This document shows, in pieces, positions 10,569 to 19,184 of a stretch of DNA of 64,000 nt. Below the pieces are notes generated by a model. That model made no database searches. It saw nothing but the letters and a program-made list of their open reading frames with translations, and was not told where the DNA came from. This DNA comes from Bradyrhizobium guangxiense (GTDB lineage Bacteria > Pseudomonadota > Alphaproteobacteria > Rhizobiales > Xanthobacteraceae): assembly GCF_004114915.1 (NCBI RefSeq), contig NZ_CP022219.1, forward strand, positions 898,501 through 962,500, given 5' to 3'. Numbering within the stretch: position 1 is the stretch's first letter; every line of letters begins with the position of its first letter. The translations under genes were made by a program, and so were the position numbers.

Positions 10569-11246
10569 ATGAGACGGTTTCTGTCGGGAGCGCTGCCGTT
10601 CTACGCGCTGGCTGCACTCGCCATGTGCATGTCCCTCGTCCTGTACAGGACGAGCCTGTTTGACTTGAATGCCATCGTCCGGGAGGCGACCGCGTCGTGG
10701 TGGTTTCCGGCCTTCATGTTCGTCTGCGTGCTCCTGGAGTCGGTCTTTCCGTATTTCGGCTATTTTCCCGGAACCGCGCTCATCCTGATGTCCGTGGCAC
10801 TCAGTCCGAAATCCGCGGATGCTTCCGTGTTTGCCGTGTCGTGGCTCGCCATCATCATGGGCGCGGTCTTGAGCTACGGACAGGCTCGTTTCTTCAGACC
10901 GTTCCTGCAGCGGGTGGCCTCAAGGGCGGCACTGAAGCGATGTGAGTCCTTGTTCGACGCCTACGGCGCTTACGCGCGCATCGCCTTGTTTGTGCATCCC
11001 AACGCCTGCGCGATGTATTTCACGGCACTCGGACTGCTCGGTCGCAGCCTGACGCGAGAGCTTGCCTATCTCTGCGCGGGTGCAGCGGCCGCCGTCGGCA
11101 TTCTGTTCGTCATCGTGACCAGGCTCGTGTCATCCGTCGGTCCCACCGACGACGGCGAATTGCAGATGCTGCTGGCGGCCGCGCTGGCCGCGATCGGGAC
11201 CCTCGTCGGTCTCTATACCGTCTGGCGGACGGAGCCGGTCGCCTGA
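10569..11246 (+). CDS. Multi-pass membrane protein, possibly DedA/VTT-like
   Basis: The 225-residue protein is strongly hydrophobic, with about five to six membrane segments: near residues 7-24, 44-62, 65-80, 92-112, 155-185 and 195-215. The stretch LLESVFPYFGYFPGTALIL resembles the E...P...PG motif of the DedA/VTT (SNARE-associated) family, and a second amphipathic region sits around residues 112-140. The similarity is weak, so I call it only as a possibility. DedA proteins act in membrane lipid homeostasis. No neighbour gives a functional hint: it is 58 bp from the Gre-like gene and convergent with an SDR gene. Confidence 0.6.
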   Translation: MRRFLSGALPFYALAALAMCMSLVLYRTSLFDLNAIVREATASWWFPAFMFVCVLLESVFPYFGYFPGTALILMSVALSPKSADASVFAVSWLAIIMGAVLSYGQARFFRPFLQRVASRAALKRCESLFDAYGAYARIALFVHPNACAMYFTALGLLGRSLTRELAYLCAGAAAAVGILFVIVTRLVSSVGPTDDGELQMLLAAALAAIGTLVGLYTVWRTEPVA

Positions 11247-11259
11247 AGCGCCGCTCTCT

Positions 11260-12042
11260 TCACGTGCCCTTCACCCCCGGTAGCTGAACGCCCGTCAGCT
11301 TCTCCAATTCGGCGATGAGCTCGTCCTGGAATTTCGCATCGGCCGCCTCGCTGGCCGGCTGCTGCCGCCCGAGGTGATGCCAATAGCACCCGCTGACCAA
11401 GGCAGCGGAATCCTCGGCAACCGCCAGCCAGGTTTGCGTCCGTTGTCCGGTGTCGATATCGACCGGCGCGCCCGCGCCGCCCATCCTGGTACGGACCCAG
11501 CCGGGATCGACCGCGTTGCTGAGGACCTCAGGCCAGCGCCGCGCCAGCGCGAAAGCCAGCGCGACGACGTGCAGCTTGCTCTCGGCATAGGCCTTGGCGG
11601 AATCCCACGGACGCTTGGTCCAGTCGAGGTCGTCGAGCGATCCCTCTCCGCCCCTGTGCAATCCGCTGCTGAGATACACCAGCCGACCGGGCCGCTGGAT
11701 CAGCGCCGTCAGCATGTAGGGCGCAAGCGTGTTGATGGCGAGCGTTTCGGCATGGCCTTCCGGCGTCGCGCCGCGGCCGGGCCGCGTGTAGACGCCGGCA
11801 TTGTGGATGATCGCATCCATGCGTCCGATCGCGTTGACCTGATCGGCGATATCCTTCGTCTCTGCTGCGCTTCTGAGATCGCCGATCACGATTCCATGGG
11901 AACGTGACTTCAGCTCGCCAAGCGCGTCGACGCGTTCGGCCGATCGCGCGTGCAGCACCACACGGTGGCCTTGATCGAGCAGCGATTGCGCCGCCGCGCG
12001 GCCGAGGCCGTCGGTGCTGCCGGTGATGAAGATGGTTGCCAT
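11260..12042 (-). CDS. Short-chain dehydrogenase/reductase
   Basis: The 260-residue protein is a classical SDR. It has the nucleotide-binding motif TGSTDGLG at residues 7-14 (TGxxxGxG), HNAG in place of NNAG near residue 84, a serine in YLSSG and the catalytic YAESK (Tyr and Lys). The R after VVLHA, in place of an acidic residue, suggests a preference for NADP(H), which is inference. Overall it resembles retinol-dehydrogenase/WW-oxidoreductase-like SDRs of unknown substrate. It is cytoplasmic and transcribed alone, convergent with the membrane protein gene. Confidence 0.85.
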   Translation of the reverse strand: MATIFITGSTDGLGRAAAQSLLDQGHRVVLHARSAERVDALGELKSRSHGIVIGDLRSAAETKDIADQVNAIGRMDAIIHNAGVYTRPGRGATPEGHAETLAINTLAPYMLTALIQRPGRLVYLSSGLHRGGEGSLDDLDWTKRPWDSAKAYAESKLHVVALAFALARRWPEVLSNAVDPGWVRTRMGGAGAPVDIDTGQRTQTWLAVAEDSAALVSGCYWHHLGRQQPASEAADAKFQDELIAELEKLTGVQLPGVKGT

Positions 12043-12431
12043 GCGCGCTTCCCTGGATGTTTCACGCGCAGTGTACCGCGCCCTCGCGTCAATTCCGAGA
12101 CTGTCCGTCGCTCCCCCTCTCCAGCCAATCCGCGTTCGAGCCGCCCGAGGATTCCTGAATGGCGATGTGGGTCATCGCCTCGTCGGCGCTTGGTCCCGCC
12201 ACTTCCCGAAGGTCCGCCGCTATGCGGCACGAACGGTGTGGCCTGCAGCGGCAATCTGTGGAACTTGCCGCTTCGGGGGCAGATCGCGGAGGGGAATTGA
12301 CGCGTAGTAAGATTGAAAATCAACCAACGATACGTCTGGTCGGAAGCACCTGATGGTGGAATAATTCCGGACGCATTCTTGATTGAATTTTGACGTCGGC
12401 CGCGAACCGGCTGACGACCTGGATTTTCATC
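12043..12431. other. Divergent intergenic region without a recognisable gene
   Basis: This 389-bp gap lies between the divergent SDR and histidine kinase genes. I see no ORF with convincing composition or a start site. The part at 12290-12400 is AT-rich and probably carries the kinase promoter; a TTGACG hexamer at about 12296 has no clear -10 partner. No operator palindrome stands out. Confidence 0.4.
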
Positions 12432-15400
12432 ATGGCCGCGCCTCCTCAGGACGTTGTGGCGGACTTGCAGCAAGAGAACGCGCGGCTCCTGGCCGAATTG
12501 CGCGCCGCACAAGATCGCGAGACCGCCACCGCGGACATCCTCAAGATCATTGCCAGCTCGCCATCGGAGGTGAAGCCGGTATTCGATGCGATCGCGAGGC
12601 GCGCCAATGCTCTGCTTGGCGGCTTTTCGACGACCGTATTCCGCTTCATCGACGGCAACGCCCATCTGGCGGCCTTCACGCCGACGAATTCTGCCGCCGA
12701 TCGAGCTTTGCAGAAGATGTTTCCGCGCCCGATTGCCGATTTCGAGAGTTTTGAAAGGACACAGGCCGGTAAAGTGGTGCCGACTCCCGACACCGAAGCG
12801 CTGACAAACGACATCAAATTCATCGCGCGCGCCCGCGGTTTTCGCAGCATGTTGTTCGTTCCGCTCGCGACCGGCGGGGTGGTGATCGGCATGATCAGCG
12901 TAACGCGGGTCGAGCCGGGTGCCTTCGCTCCGCATCATGTGCAACTTCTGCAGACCTTCGCCGATCAGGCCGTGATCGCTATCGAGAACGCGCGGCTGTT
13001 CGATGAGGTGCAGGCGCGCACTGACGACTTGCGAGAATCGCTTCAGCAGCAGACGGCGACCGCCGATGTGCTGAAGGTCATCAGCCGTTCCGCGTTTGAT
13101 CTACAAACGGTTCTCGACACGCTCACGGAATCGGCGGCGTGGCTCTGTGGCGCTGATATGGCGGCAATCGTCCGGCAGGGCACTGACGGCGCCTACTATC
13201 ATGCAACTCGGTACAATTTCTCGCCCGAGTGGGCCAAGGTCTCCGCGGGCATTCGACTCAATGCTGGACGTGGCAGCGTCGTTGGGCGCGTCCTGCTGTC
13301 CGGCAAGGCTGTCCAGATCCAGGATGTTCTTGTCGATCCCGAATACGCTTATCCCGAGCAACAGCGGGCCGGCGGTTACCGGACCCTCCTGGGCGTACCT
13401 TTGCTTCGATCCGGAGAAACGATCGGCGTGCTGTTCCTGGGCCGCAAGGCCGTAAACTCGTTCACGGACAAGCAGATCGACCTGGTCTCCACTTTCGCCG
13501 ATCAGGCCGTGATCGCGATTGAGAATGTCCGGCTGTTCGATGAGGTCCAAGCGAAAACGCGCGATCTCGCCGAATCGCTCCAGCAGCAAACCGCGACCGC
13601 CGACGTGCTGAAGGTGATCAGCCGCTCGACCTTCGATCTGCAGACCGTGCTCAACACGCTGGTCGATTCGGCGGCACGGCTGTGCGAAGCGGAGATGGCA
13701 TTCATCATGCGCCGCGAAGGCGATGAATATCAGGCCGGAGCAGCGGTGGGGTTTTCCGAGGACTACATCGAGTTTCTGCGGGGGCATCCCATTGCCCCCG
13801 GACAGAGCACGGTCACAGGTCGGGCCGTGCTCGAGCGCCGTCCGGTGCAGATCCTCGATGTCGCGGCCGATCCCGAATACGGCCTGCGCGAGTCCGTTAC
13901 CTTGGCTGGTCAGCGCACGGCGCTCGGCGTTCCCCTCCTGCGCGAGAGTGAGCCGATCGGCGCGATCGTAATCGCCCGCAAGCGCGTGCAGCCCTTCACG
14001 GAAAAGCAGATCGAGCTGGTCGCTACCTTTGCCGACCAGGCCGTGATCGCTATCGAGAATGTACGACTGTTCGAACAATTGCAGACCAGAACGCGGGATC
14101 TGTCCGAGGCGCTGACGTACCAGACCGGCAGCGCCAATATCTTGCGGGTTATCGCGTCCTCGCCGACCGAGGTCGGTCCGGTGCTCAAGGCGATCGTAGA
14201 AAGCGCATGCGGGCTTTGCGAGGCATATGATGCGCTGGTCGTTCTGAGGGACGGCGACGACCTCGTCATCCAGGCGCACCACGGACAAGTTCCCGTGGTC
14301 TGGAGCCGGCGGGCGATCAGTGTCAAATCGCCCACCGGCAGGGCGATCATCGACGGCCGCACCGTTCATGTGCACGACCTGCTCGGGCCCGAAGGCGAGG
14401 AGTTCCCGACCGGGCGTGAATATGCGCTTCGCTCGAACGTTCGGACCGTTCTGAGCGTGCCGCTGTTGCGCGATGGGGAAAGCATGGGTGCGATCGTGCT
14501 TCGTCGCACGGAGGTTCGTCCATTTGGCGAGAAGCAGATCACCCTGCTTCAGACTTTCGCAGATCAAGCTGTCATCGCCATCGGCAACGTGCGTCTGTTC
14601 GAACAGTTGAATGAATCGTTGGAGCGGCAAACGGCAACGTCGGAAGTGCTGGAAATCATAAGCGCTTCATCGGGCACGCTGACTCCGGTCTTCGACAAGA
14701 TGCTGGAGAACGCGACGCGAATTTGCGGCGCCGGCTTCGGCACGATGAATCTCTACGAGGACGGCGGCTTTCGTACGGTTGCCTTGCACAACGCGCCACA
14801 GGCTTATGTTGATACCCGGCTGTACCAGAGCATTCGCCCACATCCGGCAAGCGGACTAGGCACCGTCGAGAAAACTCATCAGACCGTTCATATCGACGAT
14901 ATCAGGACCGAGCCGCCCTACGTCGAAGGCAACCCGAACGTTCGCGCGCTTGCCGACCTTGCCGGCGCACGGACCCTGGTCATCGTCCCCATGCTCAAGG
15001 AAGATGAGCTGATTGGCACCATCACCATCTTTCGCCAGGAGGTTAGATCCTTCACTGACAAGCAGATCGAGCTGGTGTCCAATTTCGCGCACCAGGGCGT
15101 GATCGCAATCGAGAATGCACGCCTGCTGAACGAGCTGCGTGAGCGCACCATGGAATTGTCGCAATCCCTCGAGGAATTGCGAAATGCGCAGGATCGGCTG
15201 ATTCAGACCGAGAAGCTTGCCTCGCTCGGACAGCTCACCGCCGGCATTGCACATGAGATCAAGAACCCGCTGAATTTCGTCAATAATTTTGCTGCGCTTT
15301 CCTCCGAACTCATCGATGAACTCGGCGACGCGCTGCGCTCAGCCGGGCTCGTTGAGGCAGCAAGGCTGGACATCGATGCGCTGATACACCTGCTACAGGG

Positions 15401-16010
15401 CAATTTGGAAAAGATCGTGCAGCACGGAACGCGCGCCGATTCTATTGTCAAGAATATGCTTCTGCACTCTCGTGAAGGGTCCGGCGAACGTCGCGCGGCG
15501 GATATCAATGCCATCCTCGAGGAAAGCCTCAACCTTGCTTATCACGGAGCGCGCGCCGAGAAAGCGGGCTTCGATATCACGCTTGAGAGGAATCTCGATC
15601 CGTCTGCGGGTGCGCTCGATCTGTATCCTCAGGAGATCACGCGGGTGTTCCTCAATCTCGTGTCGAATGGCTTCTACGCGGCTTGCAAACAAAAGGACGC
15701 CGCCGGCGACGGCTTCGAGCCAAGGCTGCGCGCCACGACCACAAACCTCGGCGGCGCCGTCGAGATCCGGATTCGCGACAACGGCGCCGGCATCCCGGCC
15801 GACGTGAGAAAGAAAATATTCAACCCATTCTTCACAACCAAGCCCGCAGGCGAAGGAACCGGCCTTGGCCTTTCCATCTGCCACGACATCATCGTGAAAC
15901 AGCACGGCGGCAGCATCGAGGTCGATACCGAGCCTGGCGATTATACGGAGTTCATCATTAGGCTGCCGCGTACGCTGGCGGCGCCATCGCAGACCGGAGG
16001 CAGAAGTTGA
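12432..16010 (+). CDS. Soluble multi-GAF sensor histidine kinase
   Basis: The 1192-residue protein has no membrane segment. Five GAF domains lie at about residues 43-188, 220-366, 400-543, 575-721 and 743-893. Each is preceded by a helix of the type QTATADVLKVISRS. A coiled coil follows, then HisKA with the phospho-accepting H941 (LTAGIAHEIKNPLN), then HATPase_c with DNGAG, FNPFFTTK and GTGLGLSI motifs. GAF domains may sense small ligands or redox state; the ligand is unknown. The ATG at 12432 is preferred to the TTG at 12390. Its stop overlaps the start of the next gene by 4 bp, which strongly suggests that the response regulator is its partner. The GAF modules are very alike even at DNA level. 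Confidence 0.9.
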   Translation: MAAPPQDVVADLQQENARLLAELRAAQDRETATADILKIIASSPSEVKPVFDAIARRANALLGGFSTTVFRFIDGNAHLAAFTPTNSAADRALQKMFPRPIADFESFERTQAGKVVPTPDTEALTNDIKFIARARGFRSMLFVPLATGGVVIGMISVTRVEPGAFAPHHVQLLQTFADQAVIAIENARLFDEVQARTDDLRESLQQQTATADVLKVISRSAFDLQTVLDTLTESAAWLCGADMAAIVRQGTDGAYYHATRYNFSPEWAKVSAGIRLNAGRGSVVGRVLLSGKAVQIQDVLVDPEYAYPEQQRAGGYRTLLGVPLLRSGETIGVLFLGRKAVNSFTDKQIDLVSTFADQAVIAIENVRLFDEVQAKTRDLAESLQQQTATADVLKVISRSTFDLQTVLNTLVDSAARLCEAEMAFIMRREGDEYQAGAAVGFSEDYIEFLRGHPIAPGQSTVTGRAVLERRPVQILDVAADPEYGLRESVTLAGQRTALGVPLLRESEPIGAIVIARKRVQPFTEKQIELVATFADQAVIAIENVRLFEQLQTRTRDLSEALTYQTGSANILRVIASSPTEVGPVLKAIVESACGLCEAYDALVVLRDGDDLVIQAHHGQVPVVWSRRAISVKSPTGRAIIDGRTVHVHDLLGPEGEEFPTGREYALRSNVRTVLSVPLLRDGESMGAIVLRRTEVRPFGEKQITLLQTFADQAVIAIGNVRLFEQLNESLERQTATSEVLEIISASSGTLTPVFDKMLENATRICGAGFGTMNLYEDGGFRTVALHNAPQAYVDTRLYQSIRPHPASGLGTVEKTHQTVHIDDIRTEPPYVEGNPNVRALADLAGARTLVIVPMLKEDELIGTITIFRQEVRSFTDKQIELVSNFAHQGVIAIENARLLNELRERTMELSQSLEELRNAQDRLIQTEKLASLGQLTAGIAHEIKNPLNFVNNFAALSSELIDELGDALRSAGLVEAARLDIDALIHLLQGNLEKIVQHGTRADSIVKNMLLHSREGSGERRAADINAILEESLNLAYHGARAEKAGFDITLERNLDPSAGALDLYPQEITRVFLNLVSNGFYAACKQKDAAGDGFEPRLRATTTNLGGAVEIRIRDNGAGIPADVRKKIFNPFFTTKPAGEGTGLGLSICHDIIVKQHGGSIEVDTEPGDYTEFIIRLPRTLAAPSQTGGRS

Positions 16011-16396
16011 GCGTCTTCATATTGGTGGTCGACGACGAGCCCGATGTCGAAGCGCTATTCCGCCAGCAGTTTCGGCGCGATCTGCGCGCCGGTCGTTTTC
16101 TCATGGAATTTGTCCCGTCGGCACCGTTGGCGTTGCAGCGCGCGGCCGAGATAGAGGATGCAACTCTGATTTTGATCCTGTCCGACATCAACATGCCCGG
16201 CATGAGCGGCCTGGAGATGCTGCCTATCGTGCGCTCGGCCCGCCCCGATGTACCGGTCATCATGATCACGGCCTATGGTGACGCCGAGACCAAGCGCAAG
16301 GCGCTGGCGAACGGGGCAGCCGACCTGTTGACCAAGCCAATTGACTTCGCGGCGCTGCGTCAGCAGATCGATGCGAGGCTTGAGCAGGTCGCGTGA
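16007..16396 (+). CDS. Single-domain response regulator
   Basis: The 129-residue protein is a receiver domain only. It has acidic residues VVDDEPD at 8-13, the phospho-acceptor D60 (LILSDINMPGMSG), a threonine/serine switch in MITAYG and K110 (LLTKPID). It has no output domain, so it signals by protein contact or relays phosphate. The TTG start lies in a TTGA overlap with the kinase stop, so the two are translationally coupled. The cognate kinase is almost certainly the multi-GAF protein. Confidence 0.9.
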   Translation: MSVFILVVDDEPDVEALFRQQFRRDLRAGRFLMEFVPSAPLALQRAAEIEDATLILILSDINMPGMSGLEMLPIVRSARPDVPVIMITAYGDAETKRKALANGAADLLTKPIDFAALRQQIDARLEQVA

Positions 16397-16452
16397 CTGC
16401 AATCATTGTCGCATCCTGCGTCAATGTTCGCTGCAAACACCGGAGGTCAAAA

Positions 16453-17292
16453 ATGAAGACGCTCTTGGTCCCGCTTCAAAATATTCCGATGATGACATCC
16501 ACGCTCGATGTCGCCGTACGCCTCGCGCAACGTACCGGCGCCTATATCGAAGGATTCCCGCTCCGGTTCGGTATCCCTCAATATCTAGCTGCGGAATTGG
16601 CCACCGGCATTCTCATGGATTCGTATGAAGTGAAGAGCGAAGCCGAATTGAACGACATGCGCGACTTTTTCGAAGCATTCATGCTGAAGCACGATGTTCC
16701 TCGATCCACTGCTGGATCGGGTCGGCCATGTTTCGGCTGGCTGGAGACCGCGCCTGAGGGCGAAGATTTTGTCGGAAGTTATGGGCGCGCTTTCGATCTG
16801 ATCGTGATGGCACGGTCGGACATTGATGCTGCGGGCCCTCACCGCCGCGCGATTGAGTCTGCGCTGTTCGAGAGCGGCAGGGCCGTTCTACTTGTGCCAT
16901 CGTATGCGCCAAGAAGCGTCGCAACCAACATTATGATCCACTGGAACGGTAGTACGGAGCAAGCTCGGGCCAACGCATTTGCCATGCCGTTGCTTCGTCT
17001 GGCCGAAAGGGTATCGGTCCTAACCGTGGTTGGCGGCAAAGCCGTACCAGGACCGTCTGCCGATCAGATCGTTCAGCAATTGCGGTACAATGACATTCCA
17101 GCGCAGGTGAGAAGGGTTGAACTGGAGGATCGCGACACCGGTGAGGCAGTCCTCGATGCCGGTAGAGCTGAAGGCTGCGACCTCTTGATCAAGGGAGCCT
17201 TCACCCGCACCCGGTTGCGGCAAATGATATTCGGCGGGGCGACCAGCTATATCCTGGAGCATGCGGATCTGCCTGTCCTGATGGCTCATTAG
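16453..17292 (+). CDS. Tandem universal stress protein (UspA family)
   Basis: The 279-residue protein holds two Usp folds. The first (MKTLLVPLQ ... FDLIVMARSD ... ESGRAVLLVPS) runs to about residue 150, and the second (ATNIMIHWNGSTEQARANAFAMPLL ... CDLLIKGAFTRTRLRQMIFGGATSYILEHADLPVLMAH) follows. The C-terminal copy keeps a GGATSYIL segment resembling the ATP-binding loop (GxxGx9GS/T), although the pattern is not exact. The ATG at 16453 follows CGGAGG with ideal spacing; the upstream GTG at 16393 would overlap the response regulator stop but is poorly placed. It probably belongs to the kinase-regulator operon and may be an effector of that stress response. Confidence 0.85.
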   Translation: MKTLLVPLQNIPMMTSTLDVAVRLAQRTGAYIEGFPLRFGIPQYLAAELATGILMDSYEVKSEAELNDMRDFFEAFMLKHDVPRSTAGSGRPCFGWLETAPEGEDFVGSYGRAFDLIVMARSDIDAAGPHRRAIESALFESGRAVLLVPSYAPRSVATNIMIHWNGSTEQARANAFAMPLLRLAERVSVLTVVGGKAVPGPSADQIVQQLRYNDIPAQVRRVELEDRDTGEAVLDAGRAEGCDLLIKGAFTRTRLRQMIFGGATSYILEHADLPVLMAH

Positions 17293-17449
17293 AGCCGCTC
17301 GCCTCTCCCGAGGTCATCCCATCCGGCACCTGGTTTGCCTGACGCGGCAAACCAAGAATCGGACAGCCGTAACCCATTGATCCGACTGGTGCCGTCTACT
17401 GTGCATGGGGTTGTTTTCGAGGTTTTGACAGAGCGGGAGCAAGACGCCC

Positions 17450-17536
17450 CAGTCCGTCTACGCTCTTCGAGCTACGCCGGACACGCTTCGCCATCATTAG
17501 GCGTGGCTGCGCCACGCGAAGCCTTCTGACGAAGCG
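17450..17536. repeat. Intergenic repeat abutting tRNA-Val
   Basis: This segment contains 'ctcttcgagctacgcc' and a hairpin GCGTGGC, TGC, GCCACGC, ending at the 3' end of the tRNA gene. Its composition resembles the dispersed palindromic repeats elsewhere in the window. The short ORF through 17335-17529 is not supported as a gene. The remaining gap at 17293-17449 shows nothing I can assign. Confidence 0.45.
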
Positions 17537-17611
17537 TGGTGGGCGCACAAGGGATCGAACCTTGGACCTCTCCCGTGTGAAGGGAACGCTCTCCCGCTGA
17601 GCTATGCGCCC
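17537..17611 (-). tRNA. tRNA-Val (anticodon CAC)
   Basis: Read on the minus strand, the 75-nt gene folds as a full cloverleaf. The acceptor stem is GGGCGCA with TGCGCCC, the D arm GCTC-AGCGGGA-GAGC, and the anticodon stem TTCCC/GGGAG (one G-U pair) with loop TTCACAC, anticodon CAC. The T arm is CAAGG-TTCGATC-CCTTG. Discriminator A is followed by an encoded CCA. CAC reads the GUG valine codon, frequent in GC-rich genomes. Confidence 0.96.
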
Positions 17612-17771
17612 GGGACCATCATGCAGACGGCCGGACCTGTCCGGCCGGCCGACGCATTGGAGCCCGCGATTTAGAAGTGCAGGCTTGAGGTGTCAAGTTT
17701 CCAGGCGCCGGGGAGCTCGAAAACCTTGCCTCGGTCACGCCATTTGCGGCGGAGAGGCGATTTCGGGGCCC

Positions 17772-19064
17772 TTACGCGCCCTGCTGGCGGGCGCGGGAGG
17801 CGTGGGCCTGCAGCGCCCGGATGCGCTCGGCCAGCGTTCCACCGCCTTCGGGCAGGTTCGGCGTGCCATTGGTCGCGGCGTCGTTGGCCGGGCGCGGCGC
17901 CGGCTTCGGCGGCTGGCCGACCTCGGCCGCGAGCAGCGCCTCGATCGGCGAGTTCGGGCCTTCGAGCTGCATCGCGAGCTTGGCGACTTCCGCGGCGATG
18001 TCGTTGATGCGCTCACGCAGCAGCGCATTCTCCATGCGCTCGGTCGCCCAGGAGCTCTCGGCCTGCTGCTGGATCGCGTTGATATCGCGCTGCAGTTTTG
18101 CCCGTTCGTCGCGGGCGGTGCGGAGCTGCTCCTCCAGCGCGGACTTCTCCGCGCGCAACTGCTCCATCGCGGCCGACGATTTGCCGCCGCTGAGGCCCGC
18201 GATCTCGACGCGCAGCTCCTTGATGGTGCGCTCGGCCCCTTCATTGGCCTGACGGAGCTGGTTGTTCTCATAGTCGCGCTCGGCGAGCAGCTTGCCTTGC
18301 GTGGCGAGCCGGCCCTCGAGGTCGGCGACGCGGGCCGACAACATCTCGGCTTCCTTGACCTGCACCATCAACTGACGATCGAGCTCGGTGACGCGCTGGC
18401 TCAGATTCTCGACCCGGCCGCGGGCATCGCCGAGCTCACGCGAGGCTGTCTCCGATTCCAGGCGCTCCTGCGCAAGCCGCGCTTGGGTGGCGGCAAACTC
18501 CTTCTCGGCGTCGCCGACGCGGTTCTTCAGCTCTTCGATCTGCGCGCGCACCGCGATCAACTCGACCTGGCGGCTCTCGGCCATCATCGAGCGGTCGGAC
18601 AGTTCGGAGTTGATCTTGGCGAGCTCGTTCTGCTTGTCGGTCAGCGCATTCTCGGCCGCGCGCAAGGCTTCGGTCTTGGCGTTGAATTCTTCCTCGGTGG
18701 CGCGGAGCTGCTCCTTCACCGCCTTCTCGCGCGCCTCGAGGGCGAAGATCGTGGCGTTCTTCTCCCCTAACTCGATCTTCATGCGGTTGATGGCGTCGCT
18801 CTTCTTGCCGAGCTCGGCGAGCTGGCTCGTGGTCTTGCTCTTGAGCTGCTCGACGCTCATCTCGAGCCGCCGCGCCGACATGGCGAATTCGGCGCGGAGC
18901 TGGTCCTTGTCGGCCTGGATCTCTGCCATCGACAGCGGCGTTGCGGCCTCTAACCGGCGCGTGGTCAGGCGCACGGCGCGATTATGCACCAGCGGCACGA
19001 TGGCGAGCCCGCACAGCATCGAAAGCAGGAAACCGATCGCCAGGTACATGATCGGTTCGACCAT
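17772..19064 (-). CDS. Membrane-anchored long coiled-coil protein
   Basis: The 430-residue protein has one N-terminal membrane helix (residues about 5-25, YLAIGFLLSMLCGLAIVPLV). Residues about 45-365 are almost continuous heptad-rich coiled coil. The C-terminus is short and Pro/Ala-rich and ends LAERIRALQAHASRARQQG. The layout recalls RmuC- or EzrA-type envelope or cytoskeletal scaffolds, but no nuclease or other domain is present and I do not recognise a named family. The ATG at 19064 has GGGAG upstream. It is followed upstream by eipA on the same strand about 120 bp away, so it may share that transcript and an envelope-related role, which is inference. Confidence 0.75.
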   Translation of the reverse strand: MVEPIMYLAIGFLLSMLCGLAIVPLVHNRAVRLTTRRLEAATPLSMAEIQADKDQLRAEFAMSARRLEMSVEQLKSKTTSQLAELGKKSDAINRMKIELGEKNATIFALEAREKAVKEQLRATEEEFNAKTEALRAAENALTDKQNELAKINSELSDRSMMAESRQVELIAVRAQIEELKNRVGDAEKEFAATQARLAQERLESETASRELGDARGRVENLSQRVTELDRQLMVQVKEAEMLSARVADLEGRLATQGKLLAERDYENNQLRQANEGAERTIKELRVEIAGLSGGKSSAAMEQLRAEKSALEEQLRTARDERAKLQRDINAIQQQAESSWATERMENALLRERINDIAAEVAKLAMQLEGPNSPIEALLAAEVGQPPKPAPRPANDAATNGTPNLPEGGGTLAERIRALQAHASRARQQGA

Positions 19065-19184
19065 GGGCCAGAACTCCCAAGCTTAAGGAAAAATTCACTA
19101 ACGACCATGCCATGGCGGGCCGGCAAAAAGCCAGCCCCGGCCTGTCGTTAACCTTGATCCGTCAGCGGATGGGAGGAGGGGACT

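Noticed and set aside
13101..14630. 509-residue open frame on the minus strand opposite the GAF domains
   Set aside because: It is a shadow of the repetitive kinase gene; its apparent internal repeats only mirror the GAF repeats.
17335..17529. 64-residue frame upstream of tRNA-Val
   Set aside because: It runs through the palindromic repeat and lacks a ribosome site.
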